DNA of 64,000 bases from Trueperaceae bacterium. Lineage in GTDB: Bacteria; Deinococcota; Deinococci; Deinococcales; Trueperaceae. The position numbers were made by a program, and so were the translations under genes. The notes below the pieces were generated by a model. It saw only the letters and a list, made by a program, of their open reading frames with translations. It was not told where the DNA came from and searched no databases. The first letter of the stretch is position 1, and each line of letters starts with the position of its first letter. Where the stretch lies: NCBI GenBank assembly GCA_002707365.1, contig PAMQ01000003.1, positions 1 to 64,000 on the forward strand. The letters are read 5' to 3'. This document shows, in pieces, positions 28,512 through 39,381 of this stretch.

Positions 28512-29056
28512 GTGTCTCTAACTTCAAATCCCCCCTTTATGGATTGGTCGCCGAATACAGTGAACCTGAAAGCGTCACAGACGCCGCGAATATGGCCCGA
28601 AAAGCTGGTTATACCGCAATTGATGCCTACACTCCATTTCCAGTAGAAGGCCTTGATGCTGCTTTAGGTATGGAGCCGACTCGCCTGGGTTGGGTAGTTT
28701 TGGCGGCTGGAATTCTAGGTGGATTAGCTGGATTCTTCATGCAGTGGTTCGCGAACGTAGAGTTCTACCCGCTTAACCTAGGAGGTAAGCCTTTAAATAG
28801 TTGGCCGAATTTTGTTGTGATTACCTTCGAGTGCACGGTGCTCATCTCGGCCTTCACAGCGGGGCTATTTATGCTAGGCCGTAACGGCCTGCCGAGGGCA
28901 TACCACCCGATCTTCAACACCCCAAATTTCGAAGCCGCGACCCGTGACCGCTTCTTTCTCTGTATTGAAGCTACCGATGAGAACTTCGATTTGGTGGGTA
29001 CCAAAGATTTCTTAAACGAAACCGCCCCGAATGCCATATCCGAGGTGAACCTATAA
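28508..29056 (+). CDS. actD: Alternative complex III subunit ActD (DUF3341)
   Basis: 182 residues. A cytoplasmic N-terminal domain starts PLYGLVAEYSEPESVTDAA and includes GYTAIDAYTPFPVEGLDAAL, the DUF3341 signature. Two membrane helices follow (about 60-80 and 100-120). TTG start overlapping the actC stop. ActD holds the complex together and contributes no cofactor. Stop TAA overlaps the ATG of the next gene. Confidence 0.93.
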   Translation: MSVSNFKSPLYGLVAEYSEPESVTDAANMARKAGYTAIDAYTPFPVEGLDAALGMEPTRLGWVVLAAGILGGLAGFFMQWFANVEFYPLNLGGKPLNSWPNFVVITFECTVLISAFTAGLFMLGRNGLPRAYHPIFNTPNFEAATRDRFFLCIEATDENFDLVGTKDFLNETAPNAISEVNL

Positions 29057-29652
29057 TGATTGGTTCCCCTTCAAGGCGCCTGTCTGTCCTCCTAACTACC
29101 GTTACGCTAATCCTTCTTTTAACTGGCTGCGGGATGAATATGTTTGACCAGCCGAAGGCAGAAGTTTATGAAGAAAGCCCATATTTCGACAATGGTTCCT
29201 CTTCACGCGAATTAATCGAAGGTACCGTTTCCCGTTCGGAAGGCGCGGTAGCCGTATCATATTTAACTGGCTCAGATGAAAACGGCCTACTCACCGAAGT
29301 GCCGTTAGACCTTACTATCGAACTTCTCTATCGTGGCCAAGAGCGCTTCAACATATATTGTGCTCCTTGTCATAACTACAATGGTGACGGGAATGGAGTT
29401 ATAGTCCAAAAGGGATTCCCTCAACCAACTAGCTTTCATGTGGATCGCCTCCGCACGGCCCCCGTTGGATACTTTTACAGCGCTATAACCAACGGCTTCG
29501 GTCGGATGTTCAGCTACGCATCGAGAGTACCCCCAGAAGACCGTTGGGCAATAACTGCCTATATAAGAGCCTTACAGCTCAGTCAATTTGCTGGACCCGA
29601 AGATCGGATCCAAAATACAACCCTCGAACCCAACCTAGGGGAGGTTCAGTAA
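29056..29652 (+). CDS. actE: Alternative complex III monoheme cytochrome c lipoprotein ActE
   Basis: 198 residues with a lipoprotein signal (LLTGCGMNMF; Cys at about 24-25) and a single c-type heme site, YCAPCHNYNGDG. GRMFSYASRVPPEDRW supplies a methionine suited to be the distal ligand. It receives electrons from ActA and passes them to a terminal oxidase or a mobile cytochrome. Start and stop overlap both neighbours, so it is translated with them. Confidence 0.93.
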   Translation: MIGSPSRRLSVLLTTVTLILLLTGCGMNMFDQPKAEVYEESPYFDNGSSSRELIEGTVSRSEGAVAVSYLTGSDENGLLTEVPLDLTIELLYRGQERFNIYCAPCHNYNGDGNGVIVQKGFPQPTSFHVDRLRTAPVGYFYSAITNGFGRMFSYASRVPPEDRWAITAYIRALQLSQFAGPEDRIQNTTLEPNLGEVQ

Positions 29653-30833
29653 TGCAGGTGGGACCGTCGTATTTAACCCTCGGTCGACTAAAAACCGGTG
29701 CTCTCGGTATAGCGATCGTTGCTCTCATGCTGACTTTGATAAGGGCTATCGGATCAACAGAGAACTTTTTCGAATCATACCTTCTTTCCTTTCTATTTTG
29801 GTTAGGGTTAGCCTTAGGATGCTTCGTTCTGTTGTTGGTTGTTCATCTAGCCGGTGGTTCATGGGGTGCGATTATCCGAAGGCCCCTAGAAGCGGGAGTT
29901 GCCGTCATCCCCTTGATGGCTCTATTGTTTATCCCGTTGTTATTTGGCTTAGACCAACTGTTCTCATGGACTGACCCTGAGTACCTCAAAAGTCATCCTA
30001 CAGTTGCTATAAAAACGGGATTGTACCTAAACATTCCTTTTTTCATTGTTAGGGCAGCCCTCTATTTTGTCTTATGGTTAGCCGGAGCCATTATATTTAT
30101 ACGTCTATCTGGACAACAAGATAATACGCACCTCAATAGCGGAAAGATTGCTTATAGAATGAAAGGTTTCGCTGGCGTATGGATAGTGATTTACATTCTT
30201 ACCATGACATTTGCAGCTACAGATTGGGCAATGTCCTTAACTCCTGTTTTTTGGTCAGGCATCTACCCCGTCATCCTTATGATCAGCCAAGCCATTACAG
30301 GCATGGCCTTCATAATCATTGTGATGTCTCTTCTATCCCGAAAATTACCTCAAATAAATGCATTATTGACCGGTAAACGGCTGCAGGATTACGGAAATTT
30401 TCTCATGGCTTTTACAATGTTTTGGGCCTACACAAGCTTTTCTCAACTAATAATTCTGTGGTCAAATAATGTTGTCGAAACGGCGAGCTGGTACGTCCTC
30501 AGGCTAGGAACTGGTTGGAATATCGTAGCGGGTTCACTTCTAGTCTTTGGTTTCTTCGCACCCTTCCTGATTCTTTTCTCTAGGTGGGTAAAGCGGAAAA
30601 AACTAACCCTCTCTCTAGTGGCCGTTTGGGCTATCGTAGTTCAAATTACCAATATATTTTGGTTCATAGTTCCAACCTTTGCACGTACCGGAATCCAAAT
30701 TACAACCTTAGACATCACAATATTTATCGGTATAGGGGGCCTTTGGTTATGGGTCTTTGCCCATGCTCTGGCCGCTCGTCCAATCATTCCACTCAACGAT
30801 CCAAGGATATCCCAGGTGACCTCTAATGGCTGA
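29652..30833 (+). CDS. actF: Alternative complex III NrfD-like membrane subunit ActF
   Basis: Second polytopic subunit, a paralogue of ActC. From the ATG at 29652-29654, which overlaps the actE stop (TAATG), it has 393 residues with about ten transmembrane helices. Landmarks are MALLFIPLLFGLDQLFSW, FAATDWAMSLTPVFWSG and MAFTMFWAYTSFSQ. Characterised ActF forms a proton-translocation half with polar residues in the membrane. Frames that start upstream at 29544 cross actE and are not used. Confidence 0.94.
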   Translation: MQVGPSYLTLGRLKTGALGIAIVALMLTLIRAIGSTENFFESYLLSFLFWLGLALGCFVLLLVVHLAGGSWGAIIRRPLEAGVAVIPLMALLFIPLLFGLDQLFSWTDPEYLKSHPTVAIKTGLYLNIPFFIVRAALYFVLWLAGAIIFIRLSGQQDNTHLNSGKIAYRMKGFAGVWIVIYILTMTFAATDWAMSLTPVFWSGIYPVILMISQAITGMAFIIIVMSLLSRKLPQINALLTGKRLQDYGNFLMAFTMFWAYTSFSQLIILWSNNVVETASWYVLRLGTGWNIVAGSLLVFGFFAPFLILFSRWVKRKKLTLSLVAVWAIVVQITNIFWFIVPTFARTGIQITTLDITIFIGIGGLWLWVFAHALAARPIIPLNDPRISQVTSNG

Positions 30834-31620
30834 ACCCACCCGCCAATATATTTTCAACGAAGGTCAAATTCGGACCATGTTTATTGCCGCAAGCATTCTT
30901 TCCATCTCGGTAATCGTGGCACTCTTATTGCTATTATCTACACGACCACAAGGTCAACTAGAGCAACCTGACCGCACTATTTTTCTTCGTACTTTGAGTA
31001 AGGCCACCAGTACCCTCCATACCACTGGGGCCCCCGAGGAAGCTCTCTCTAACCGGATCGATATCGAACAGGCCATGCAGCTAGTAGCCACCCGCGGAGC
31101 GGCTTTCCCATTTACCTTAACGGAAACAGCCATTTTGACCGAAGATACCTCTTCAGACGGTGCAACAACTTCCCCTCCAGAAAACAACACTGAAACGCAG
31201 GTCCCCGTGGCAACTCTTGACGGCGGAGTTGTTTACAACAATTGCTTGGGTTGCCACCAGGCGAATGGAGCGGGAATTCCTGGGGTTTTCCCTTCCTTGG
31301 TGACTCACGCACCAATACTTTTCAATGCACAAAGTTCCGAACTTAGCGGTCGAACCTATCTAATCCATCTCTTGCTCTTCGGGCTTCAGGGAGAAATTAC
31401 CGCCGGGGGTATAACTTATAAAGGAATTATGCCTGCATGGCCTCAACTTTCCAATGCCGAGATTGCTGCTGTTCTTAACCACATTCTGTCGAATTGGGAA
31501 AATAGTAGCCTCTTGAACCAATTTGTACCTTACACTGCTGAAGAAATCGCAGAACAAAGAGATTTAGGCCTAACCCCACAAGACGTGTACTTAGAGCGGA
31601 AAACACTTTCTCTTCCCTAA
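30826..31620 (+). CDS. Membrane-anchored monoheme cytochrome c, last gene of the act operon
   Basis: 264 residues. One N-terminal helix (about 16-38), then a linker including an acidic, Ser/Thr/Pro-rich stretch (about 105-125), then a class I cytochrome c domain with CLGCHQANGAGIPG and probable distal Met in GIMPAWPQLSNAEI. It overlaps actF by 8 bases, so it is made with the complex. It may be the electron acceptor of ActA/E or the cytochrome domain feeding an oxidase. No oxidase subunits follow in the window. Confidence 0.87.
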   Translation: MAEPTRQYIFNEGQIRTMFIAASILSISVIVALLLLLSTRPQGQLEQPDRTIFLRTLSKATSTLHTTGAPEEALSNRIDIEQAMQLVATRGAAFPFTLTETAILTEDTSSDGATTSPPENNTETQVPVATLDGGVVYNNCLGCHQANGAGIPGVFPSLVTHAPILFNAQSSELSGRTYLIHLLLFGLQGEITAGGITYKGIMPAWPQLSNAEIAAVLNHILSNWENSSLLNQFVPYTAEEIAEQRDLGLTPQDVYLERKTLSLP

Positions 31621-31678
31621 TCCCGAGAAAGTATTTTCCGCTATCAGGAAAACCAATTTAAGCAACCGGAGGCACGTC

Positions 31679-32881
31679 ATGAATTCTCAGTTGGCAACCA
31701 GAATGGCTCGTCTCGGTACGGAAACCGCCTTTGCAGTTTCTGAAGACGCAAACAACTTCAAAGCTGAAGGAAATAAAGTTTATCCTTTTCACCTGGGCGA
31801 TATCGATCTCCCAACCCCTGCAAACATTATAGAGGCAGCCCACAGAGCCATGATAGACGGCAAAACTGGCTACGACCCCTCAGCCGGTATCATGCCACTA
31901 CGGGAACTCCTAGCAAGCACCATTGGAAGGGATCGTGACGTAAACTACGGTCCCGAAAATGTCGCCGTTCAACCAGGCGGCAAACCAGTGATTAGTAAAT
32001 TTTTAGAGATTTTCATGAACCCAGGCGATAGCGTACTCTATCCAAATCCGGGATTTCCAATTTACGAATCACAAATAAACTACCTTGGAGGCAAAGCTGT
32101 TCCCTACGCCTATAAGCCGAGCGACACTGGATTCAAAATCGATCGCGAGGCCCTTGAGAAAAGCATTAATAATTCCACTCGCGCAATAATATACAACAAC
32201 TACCAGAACCCGTTAGGCGCTGAATCTTCGCCAGAAGAGATGGCCTGGTTGGCTGAGGTCTGCCTCAAACACGACCTAATGGTCCTGTCGGATGAGGCCT
32301 ACTATCATATCCTTTACAGTGGTCAACCCCAAAGCATTGTATCGATTCCAGGCATGAAAGAACGTACTATTATCCTGCAAACTTTTTCGAAAACCTACGC
32401 TATGACTGGCTGGCGCTTAGGCGCAGCCATAGGTCCTTCTATGTTTATTGACCAAATAGCAAAACTCAATGTGAATATAGAGTCCTGTACAAATCATTTC
32501 ATCCAATATGCTGGTATCGAAGCTTTGGAGGGGGACCAAACTGGTACTTCGGAAATCTTGGGAACCCTCAAGGCCCGGCGAGACCTTTTATTTAAAGAGC
32601 TAAGCACTATTGGTGGCCTAAATGTATCTAACCCTAACTCTACGTTCTATCTGTTTCCGGATGTCACCTCTATCTACGAAAAATCCGGTGCCGACTCTCT
32701 CGAGATTTTTCGGTTAGATACCCTGCGTAACACCGGAGTTGCATTTTGTACCCGAGAGCATTTTGGAAGTCCTCATCCAGAAGAGGATCGTGTTTTCCTT
32801 CGTTTCGCCTTTTCTGGAATACCAGAAACAAGCATTACCGAAGGCCTGGCTGGCCTGAAAGCCTATTGGGAAGCCCTTTAA
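31679..32881 (+). CDS. PLP-dependent aminotransferase, class I/II
   Basis: 400 residues with fold type I features: GKTGYDPSAGIMPLREL, NYQNPLGAESSPEEM (substrate/PLP Asn), VLSDEAYYHILY (Asp), and the PLP lysine in TFSKTYAMTGWRLGAA. The closest families are aspartate aminotransferase and LL-diaminopimelate aminotransferase; substrate not resolvable by reading. ATG follows GGAGGCACGTC. It is 58 bases downstream of the act operon and probably transcribed separately. Confidence 0.9.
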   Translation: MNSQLATRMARLGTETAFAVSEDANNFKAEGNKVYPFHLGDIDLPTPANIIEAAHRAMIDGKTGYDPSAGIMPLRELLASTIGRDRDVNYGPENVAVQPGGKPVISKFLEIFMNPGDSVLYPNPGFPIYESQINYLGGKAVPYAYKPSDTGFKIDREALEKSINNSTRAIIYNNYQNPLGAESSPEEMAWLAEVCLKHDLMVLSDEAYYHILYSGQPQSIVSIPGMKERTIILQTFSKTYAMTGWRLGAAIGPSMFIDQIAKLNVNIESCTNHFIQYAGIEALEGDQTGTSEILGTLKARRDLLFKELSTIGGLNVSNPNSTFYLFPDVTSIYEKSGADSLEIFRLDTLRNTGVAFCTREHFGSPHPEEDRVFLRFAFSGIPETSITEGLAGLKAYWEAL

Positions 32882-33070
32882 TTCTGTAGACCTTTGTTTA
32901 AGTTTTGATTTGGTGCTCCAAAGTTTCTAAACTTTTTTGCCTAAAAGCCTTAATTATGAAGCTTGTAGTGACTCCCTCTCCCAAGAGCAATTCGAATAAC
33001 CACACTACGGGCCTATAGCTCACAATAAGTGGGTTTGCCTTTCTTTTGCGAAGCGTTATCTCCCGAGGAC

Positions 33071-35077
<2,007 letters not shown>

Positions 35078-35220
35078 TCAATTGCACACAATGATTTTAC
35101 CGCGTTTAGCCCAATTGCGTCAAACGATTAACGAGGTCAGGGACGTGAGATTTGTCATTTCCGTTAGAAATTTTCAAGTTCTAATACAAAGCCCTGCATA
35201 ACTAAAGAACTTTGGTCGAG

Positions 35221-36474
35221 CTATTCCCTTATCTGACCTTCACCTTCGACCAGATATTTATGAGTTACGATCTCATTAAGTCCCATGGGGCCCCGCGCGT
35301 GAAGTTTCTGAGTAGAGATTCCGATTTCCGCACCAAACCCGAAAATGTAGCCATCGGTAAACCTAGTCGAGCTGTTTACGAACACGGCAGCAGCGTCGAC
35401 CTGATCTAAAAATAATTTGGTTGAAACTTTGTTGGCCGAGATAATAGCCTCGCTATGTTGAGTTCCATAGGTATTAATATGGAGGATAGCTTGTTCCACT
35501 GAGTCGACTATTCGCACAGCTATTTTAAGATCCAGGTATTCCTCGCCCCAATCTTTTTCGGTTGCGGCACTAGCCTCGGCAAATTTTTCCCGCGTTTTTT
35601 CACATCCCACTATTTCCACTCCGGCTCCCTTAAGTTTTCGTAGCAAGCTAGTCAAGACTTCGGAAGAAAACTTTTTGTGAACGAGGAGGGTCTCCACAGA
35701 ATTACACACACCAGGGCGCTGGACTTTTGCGTTCATTACTATAGGGATAACCATCTGATGATCTGCCGAAGAATCGATAAAGATATGACAATTCCCAATC
35801 CCGGTTTCTATCACAGGTACTTTAGCGTTTTCTACGACGTGATCGATAAGCGAACCACCGCCACGTGGAATAACTAAATCTATTTTGCCTCTGGCGCTGA
35901 GAAGTTTCGTAACCATCGCTCTCTCTGCCGAATCGACCAGTTGAACCGCATCAGCTGGTATGGAGCATCCCTCAAGGGCTCGCCGGATTACAGCGACGAT
36001 TGCACGATTGCTAGACAACGCATTGCTGGATCCACGAAGAACGGCGGCACTACCCGCTTTTAGAGCGAGGCTAGCGGCATCAACCGTCACGTTAGGACGA
36101 GACTCATAAATCATCGCGATTACCCCGAAAGGTACAGTGATCTTCTGAATCTCTAACCCGTTGCTAATTTGCCATTGATCAACGACTCGATGGAGTGGGT
36201 CTGGTAATCTTGATATTTCGACAACAGCGTCTGCAATATCTTGAATTCGATTGCTGGAAAGTTCAAGCCGGTCGACAAGAGCTGCGGATGTACCGCGTGT
36301 TAGCTCTTGCTTTACATCGTACGAATTGGCCTTGAGGATTGTTTTTTTCTCAGCAACTATAGCTTCTGCTATTGCGACGAGTCCAGCATCACGATCAGCA
36401 TTACTAAGTGACCGACTAGCAATTCTAGCCTTTGAAAGTGAAGAATCTAGGTCCTTTTCCGTCCAAACTTTCAT
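35221..36474 (-). CDS. proA: Gamma-glutamyl phosphate reductase
   Basis: Second step of proline synthesis: reduces gamma-glutamyl phosphate to the semialdehyde. The 417 residues have the aldehyde-dehydrogenase-like fold, VTVDAASLALKAGSAAVLRGS, and the catalytic cysteine in QRPGVCNSVETL, and end in the ProA-typical ARGPMGLNEIVTHKYL. Length normal. ATG is 6 bases from a TATAGT box and has no ribosome-binding site, so it is probably leaderless. proB is not in the window, so proA is separate from its usual partner. Confidence 0.96.
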   Translation of the reverse strand: MKVWTEKDLDSSLSKARIASRSLSNADRDAGLVAIAEAIVAEKKTILKANSYDVKQELTRGTSAALVDRLELSSNRIQDIADAVVEISRLPDPLHRVVDQWQISNGLEIQKITVPFGVIAMIYESRPNVTVDAASLALKAGSAAVLRGSSNALSSNRAIVAVIRRALEGCSIPADAVQLVDSAERAMVTKLLSARGKIDLVIPRGGGSLIDHVVENAKVPVIETGIGNCHIFIDSSADHQMVIPIVMNAKVQRPGVCNSVETLLVHKKFSSEVLTSLLRKLKGAGVEIVGCEKTREKFAEASAATEKDWGEEYLDLKIAVRIVDSVEQAILHINTYGTQHSEAIISANKVSTKLFLDQVDAAAVFVNSSTRFTDGYIFGFGAEIGISTQKLHARGPMGLNEIVTHKYLVEGEGQIRE

Positions 36475-36480
36475 GAATTT

Positions 36481-36486
36481 ACTATA
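36481..36486 (-). promoter_or_regulatory. -10 box of a leaderless promoter for proA
   Basis: TATAGT on the minus strand 6 bases before the proA ATG. Confidence 0.55.
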
Positions 36487-36517
36487 TCACACCTCCCATA
36501 GCGGGGGGAAATATGTT

Positions 36518-36523
36518 TAAACT
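36518..36523 (+). promoter_or_regulatory. -10 box of a leaderless promoter for the SDR gene
   Basis: TAAACT 7 bases before the ATG at 36531. It supports that start over the ATG at 36513, which lies upstream of the box. Confidence 0.5.
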
Positions 36524-36530
36524 TCACACT

Positions 36531-37235
36531 ATGACGTATCCTTACGGACAGGACCCAAAAGTTGCAGTAATAACGGGCGCTGGGGGCGCAATTGGTAGTA
36601 CGGTTGCGGAATATTTCGCGAGTCGTGGTTGGTCGTTAGCTCTTTTTGATCGTGCATCTCGGGTATCAAAACTGCAGGACCAATATCCCGAGGCTTCGGT
36701 TCACATCGCAGACCTCACTCAATCCCTAGCAGTTCGCCGCGCAACGGCAGAAGTCATATCCTTGCACGGAAAAGTAGATGCCCTTCTTTGTTTGGCTGGT
36801 GGTTTCGCGATAGGGGAAGCAGTCAATACAGATTTCAATAATATTGAGGCACAGATTTCGGTAAACTTCAAAACTCTTTTTGAAGTTACCTCTTCACTGC
36901 TGCCTCATATGGTGAATCGTCAATCTGGTTTTATTCTTGGGATCGCAGCGGCCGCAGCTCTCCGAGGGGGGAGTCGGATGTCAGCTTATGGAGCTTCCAA
37001 AGGAGCCCTAGTGGGTTATCTGCGCTCGTTAAGGGCTGAAGTAGGACCATCAGGATTAAGCGTCAGTATTTTGTATCCGATGGGTACAGTTGACACGCTG
37101 GAGAACCGTAGAACCATGCCGGACGCAAATCCGGATGATTGGATTTCGCGTCAGCAAATAGCTGAAACAATCTATTTTCTAGCAACTAGGCGTACAGGGG
37201 GGCTGGTACATGAGATAAGTCTGCACGCCAATTAA
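36531..37235 (+). CDS. Short-chain dehydrogenase/reductase (SDR family)
   Basis: Classical SDR of 234 residues. Cofactor loop VAVITGAGGAIGSTVAEY (TGxxGxIG), NAG-like LCLAGGF, and the catalytic YxxxK in MSAYGASKGALVG with a Ser upstream (GGSRMSAYG). NAD(P)-dependent oxidoreductase; substrate unknown. Two ATGs are possible; I take 36531 because a TAAACT box sits 7 bases before it. It diverges from proA with only about 56 bases between, so the two promoters lie back to back. Confidence 0.85.
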   Translation: MTYPYGQDPKVAVITGAGGAIGSTVAEYFASRGWSLALFDRASRVSKLQDQYPEASVHIADLTQSLAVRRATAEVISLHGKVDALLCLAGGFAIGEAVNTDFNNIEAQISVNFKTLFEVTSSLLPHMVNRQSGFILGIAAAAALRGGSRMSAYGASKGALVGYLRSLRAEVGPSGLSVSILYPMGTVDTLENRRTMPDANPDDWISRQQIAETIYFLATRRTGGLVHEISLHAN

Positions 37236-37264
37236 AACACCAGCCATACTCTTGGAACTGTTGT

Positions 37265-38836
37265 TCAAACAGTAGCTCTTTTTGACGTCCATCTCCCAGA
37301 TTTAATAGTGCCGTATATTTCAGTGGCTGGATCGAGCTTTAATGGGTTTCTATCGAAAATCGTGAAATCAGCATGAAACCCAGCACGAATCATTCCTGAA
37401 CAATGGTCCCAGCCTATTGATCTAGCGGCGTCTACAGTATAGGCTCGGGCGGCTTCTAAGGGTAAAATTGCCTCCGTTGAGCCCAAAATCTCCCCTCTTA
37501 AACCTCGGCGGAAAACTGCCGCAGTAAACCCTGCTAGGAGATCCGGACTCGCGATTGGGGTGTCGGACCCAAAAATTATTAATCCTCCGGCTGATAAAAG
37601 ACTTCTAATCGGGTAAGCTCGATGAACCCGATCAGTCAATTTAGCCTTAACCGTTTTAACATCTAGAGCTAGGTGTATTGGTTGAATCGACGCAGTAACT
37701 TCAAGGTCGCTAAATCTCAATATATCTGCTTCATGAACATGTTGAGCGTGTTCGATCCGAGGAGGTATCTTGAAGTTAGACAGCAGAGGCGATAAGTTCG
37801 AGATTACATCAAGCACGGCTCTATTTGCAGCATCTCCAATAGCGTGGGTAACAGGAATTAGTCCGGCTTCAAGGGCTAAGGGAAATCGCTGTGCTAGCTC
37901 GGCTGGAGTGTCGACGGCCATCCCTTTTGTTTTTGTTCCTGTATACGGTTCCAACATCCAGGCTGTTTCTGGTCCTAACGCACCATCGGCAAAAAACTTG
38001 GCACCTCCTATGGAAAATTGTTCGCTCCCTTGCCCAGTCGCAAGCCCTATCGCTGAGGCGGCCTCAATTTCCTGTTGGGGTATGCAAGCCCAGACTCTTA
38101 CGGGAAAATCGGCGTCACTTGCTGCTGAAGCAATGCCCCGCCAATAGGAAGACGGTTCATAAGCCATATGATGAGCAGTTGTGATTCCATGGTTAGCTAG
38201 ATCCTGAGCAGCTTCATGCGCAATTTGGTGTAATTGTTTTTGCGTGGGTTCAGGAATGACGCGAGTTACGACCGAAATTGCTTTTTCCAATAAAAGTCCC
38301 GAAAGCCGGCCTTTTTTGTCCCGATGAAATATCCCACCGGAGGGATTAGAAGCGTGTTCATCAATCCCTGCCATTTTCAAAGCTATCGTGTTGACCCAAG
38401 CTGCATGGTGATCCTGAGAAAGCAACAGCACTGGTTGGTCAGGAACAATTTCGTCAAGAACTTTTGCTGTTAATCCGCGATCTTTCCATAACGGGAGCGG
38501 AAGTCCATTACCCCGTATCCATTCCCCACGAGGAACCTGCCGTGCTTTCTCAACTACAGCTTCTAAGACTGATTCAAGATCATTGCTTCGCCCCAAGCGC
38601 AGTTCCCTAAGTTCGAGACCATGTTGCATGAGGTGAACATGACAATCATGAAATCCTGGAAACACTGTGGCGCCGTTGAGATCAATGCCTTTGGCCCCGA
38701 TCCCAACGGCGGCCTTAACTTCTTCGTGTGGTCCAACTGCCAGTATTTTCCCTCCGGCAAAAGCAACTGCTTGGCCTTCCGGATTACGATCGTCCATCGT
38801 ATACACTTGGCAATTATGGAGAATCGAGGGTTTCAC
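37265..38836 (-). CDS. Amidohydrolase (YtcJ-like)
   Basis: 523 residues of the metal-dependent amidohydrolase_3 family: metal motif PGFHDCHVHLMQHG, LSQDHHAAWVNTIAL, the substrate-loop FFADGALGPETAWM, histidines in VTHAIGDAANRAV and RIEHAQHVHEADI, and the distal Asp in IFGSDTPIASPDL. Substrates in this family are varied and usually unknown, typically N-substituted amides or ureas. Starts with GTG; no ribosome-binding site or leaderless box is obvious. Convergent with the SDR gene. Confidence 0.88.
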   Translation of the reverse strand: MKPSILHNCQVYTMDDRNPEGQAVAFAGGKILAVGPHEEVKAAVGIGAKGIDLNGATVFPGFHDCHVHLMQHGLELRELRLGRSNDLESVLEAVVEKARQVPRGEWIRGNGLPLPLWKDRGLTAKVLDEIVPDQPVLLLSQDHHAAWVNTIALKMAGIDEHASNPSGGIFHRDKKGRLSGLLLEKAISVVTRVIPEPTQKQLHQIAHEAAQDLANHGITTAHHMAYEPSSYWRGIASAASDADFPVRVWACIPQQEIEAASAIGLATGQGSEQFSIGGAKFFADGALGPETAWMLEPYTGTKTKGMAVDTPAELAQRFPLALEAGLIPVTHAIGDAANRAVLDVISNLSPLLSNFKIPPRIEHAQHVHEADILRFSDLEVTASIQPIHLALDVKTVKAKLTDRVHRAYPIRSLLSAGGLIIFGSDTPIASPDLLAGFTAAVFRRGLRGEILGSTEAILPLEAARAYTVDAARSIGWDHCSGMIRAGFHADFTIFDRNPLKLDPATEIYGTIKSGRWTSKRATV

Positions 38837-38888
38837 GAATCAATTTTTCCAAACTTGTTTTTATTACAATAACTAATTGTTACTCGAG

Positions 38889-39221
38889 TCACGGTCGGGT
38901 ACTCGCTAACTCAAGTATTACCTCATAATCATCTGGACATCGTGGATCGTCGAGTGCCGCGACATTCCTTCCCGAATGATCACAACGGTCACACTGGCTA
39001 ACAATTACCCAACCCTTTTTCCCATTATATTCAACACATACCGGTACAAGTAGGCCATTGCAGGTACTAAGACGGTCACCCGGCATGTTATCTACGTGAA
39101 GCGAGTACAAGCAATAGGGGCAATGATTCCTGTAACTACCATTACAAAGGGGCGGTACATCCTTACCACAGTTTGCACAAACAAACCCTTCATTCCGGCC
39201 TTTTGTGGTGAAACGCTTCAC
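38889..39221 (-). CDS. RNHCP-domain zinc-ribbon protein
   Basis: 110 residues with the eponymous RNHCP motif (GSYRNHCPYCLYSLHVD) and additional cysteine pairs (CANCGKDV, CDRCDHSG). This suggests two zinc ribbons. The function of this widespread small family is not known to me; nucleic-acid or protein binding is a guess. GTG start behind AGGAAGGTG. Its neighbours (amidohydrolase and M3 peptidase) are on the same strand but separated by about 50 and 160 bases. Confidence 0.8.
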   Translation of the reverse strand: MKRFTTKGRNEGFVCANCGKDVPPLCNGSYRNHCPYCLYSLHVDNMPGDRLSTCNGLLVPVCVEYNGKKGWVIVSQCDRCDHSGRNVAALDDPRCPDDYEVILELASTRP

Positions 39222-39381
39222 GTAACTAAATCACCTTCCTGGAATTGTCAAACCCGAACAATATTGGTTGAGGTAAGCCCATCAACACGACTAAAAATAT
39301 TACGAATAGGTCACTGGAAAGAACGTCACAGCCTTTCCGCCTTTAATCAGACATACATAACTCTCCAAATCTTGATCAGCG

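Noticed and set aside
30826-31620. Cytochrome oxidase subunit II
   Set aside because: It has only one N-terminal helix, lacks the CuA-binding cysteine/histidine motif, and ends in a class I cytochrome c domain.
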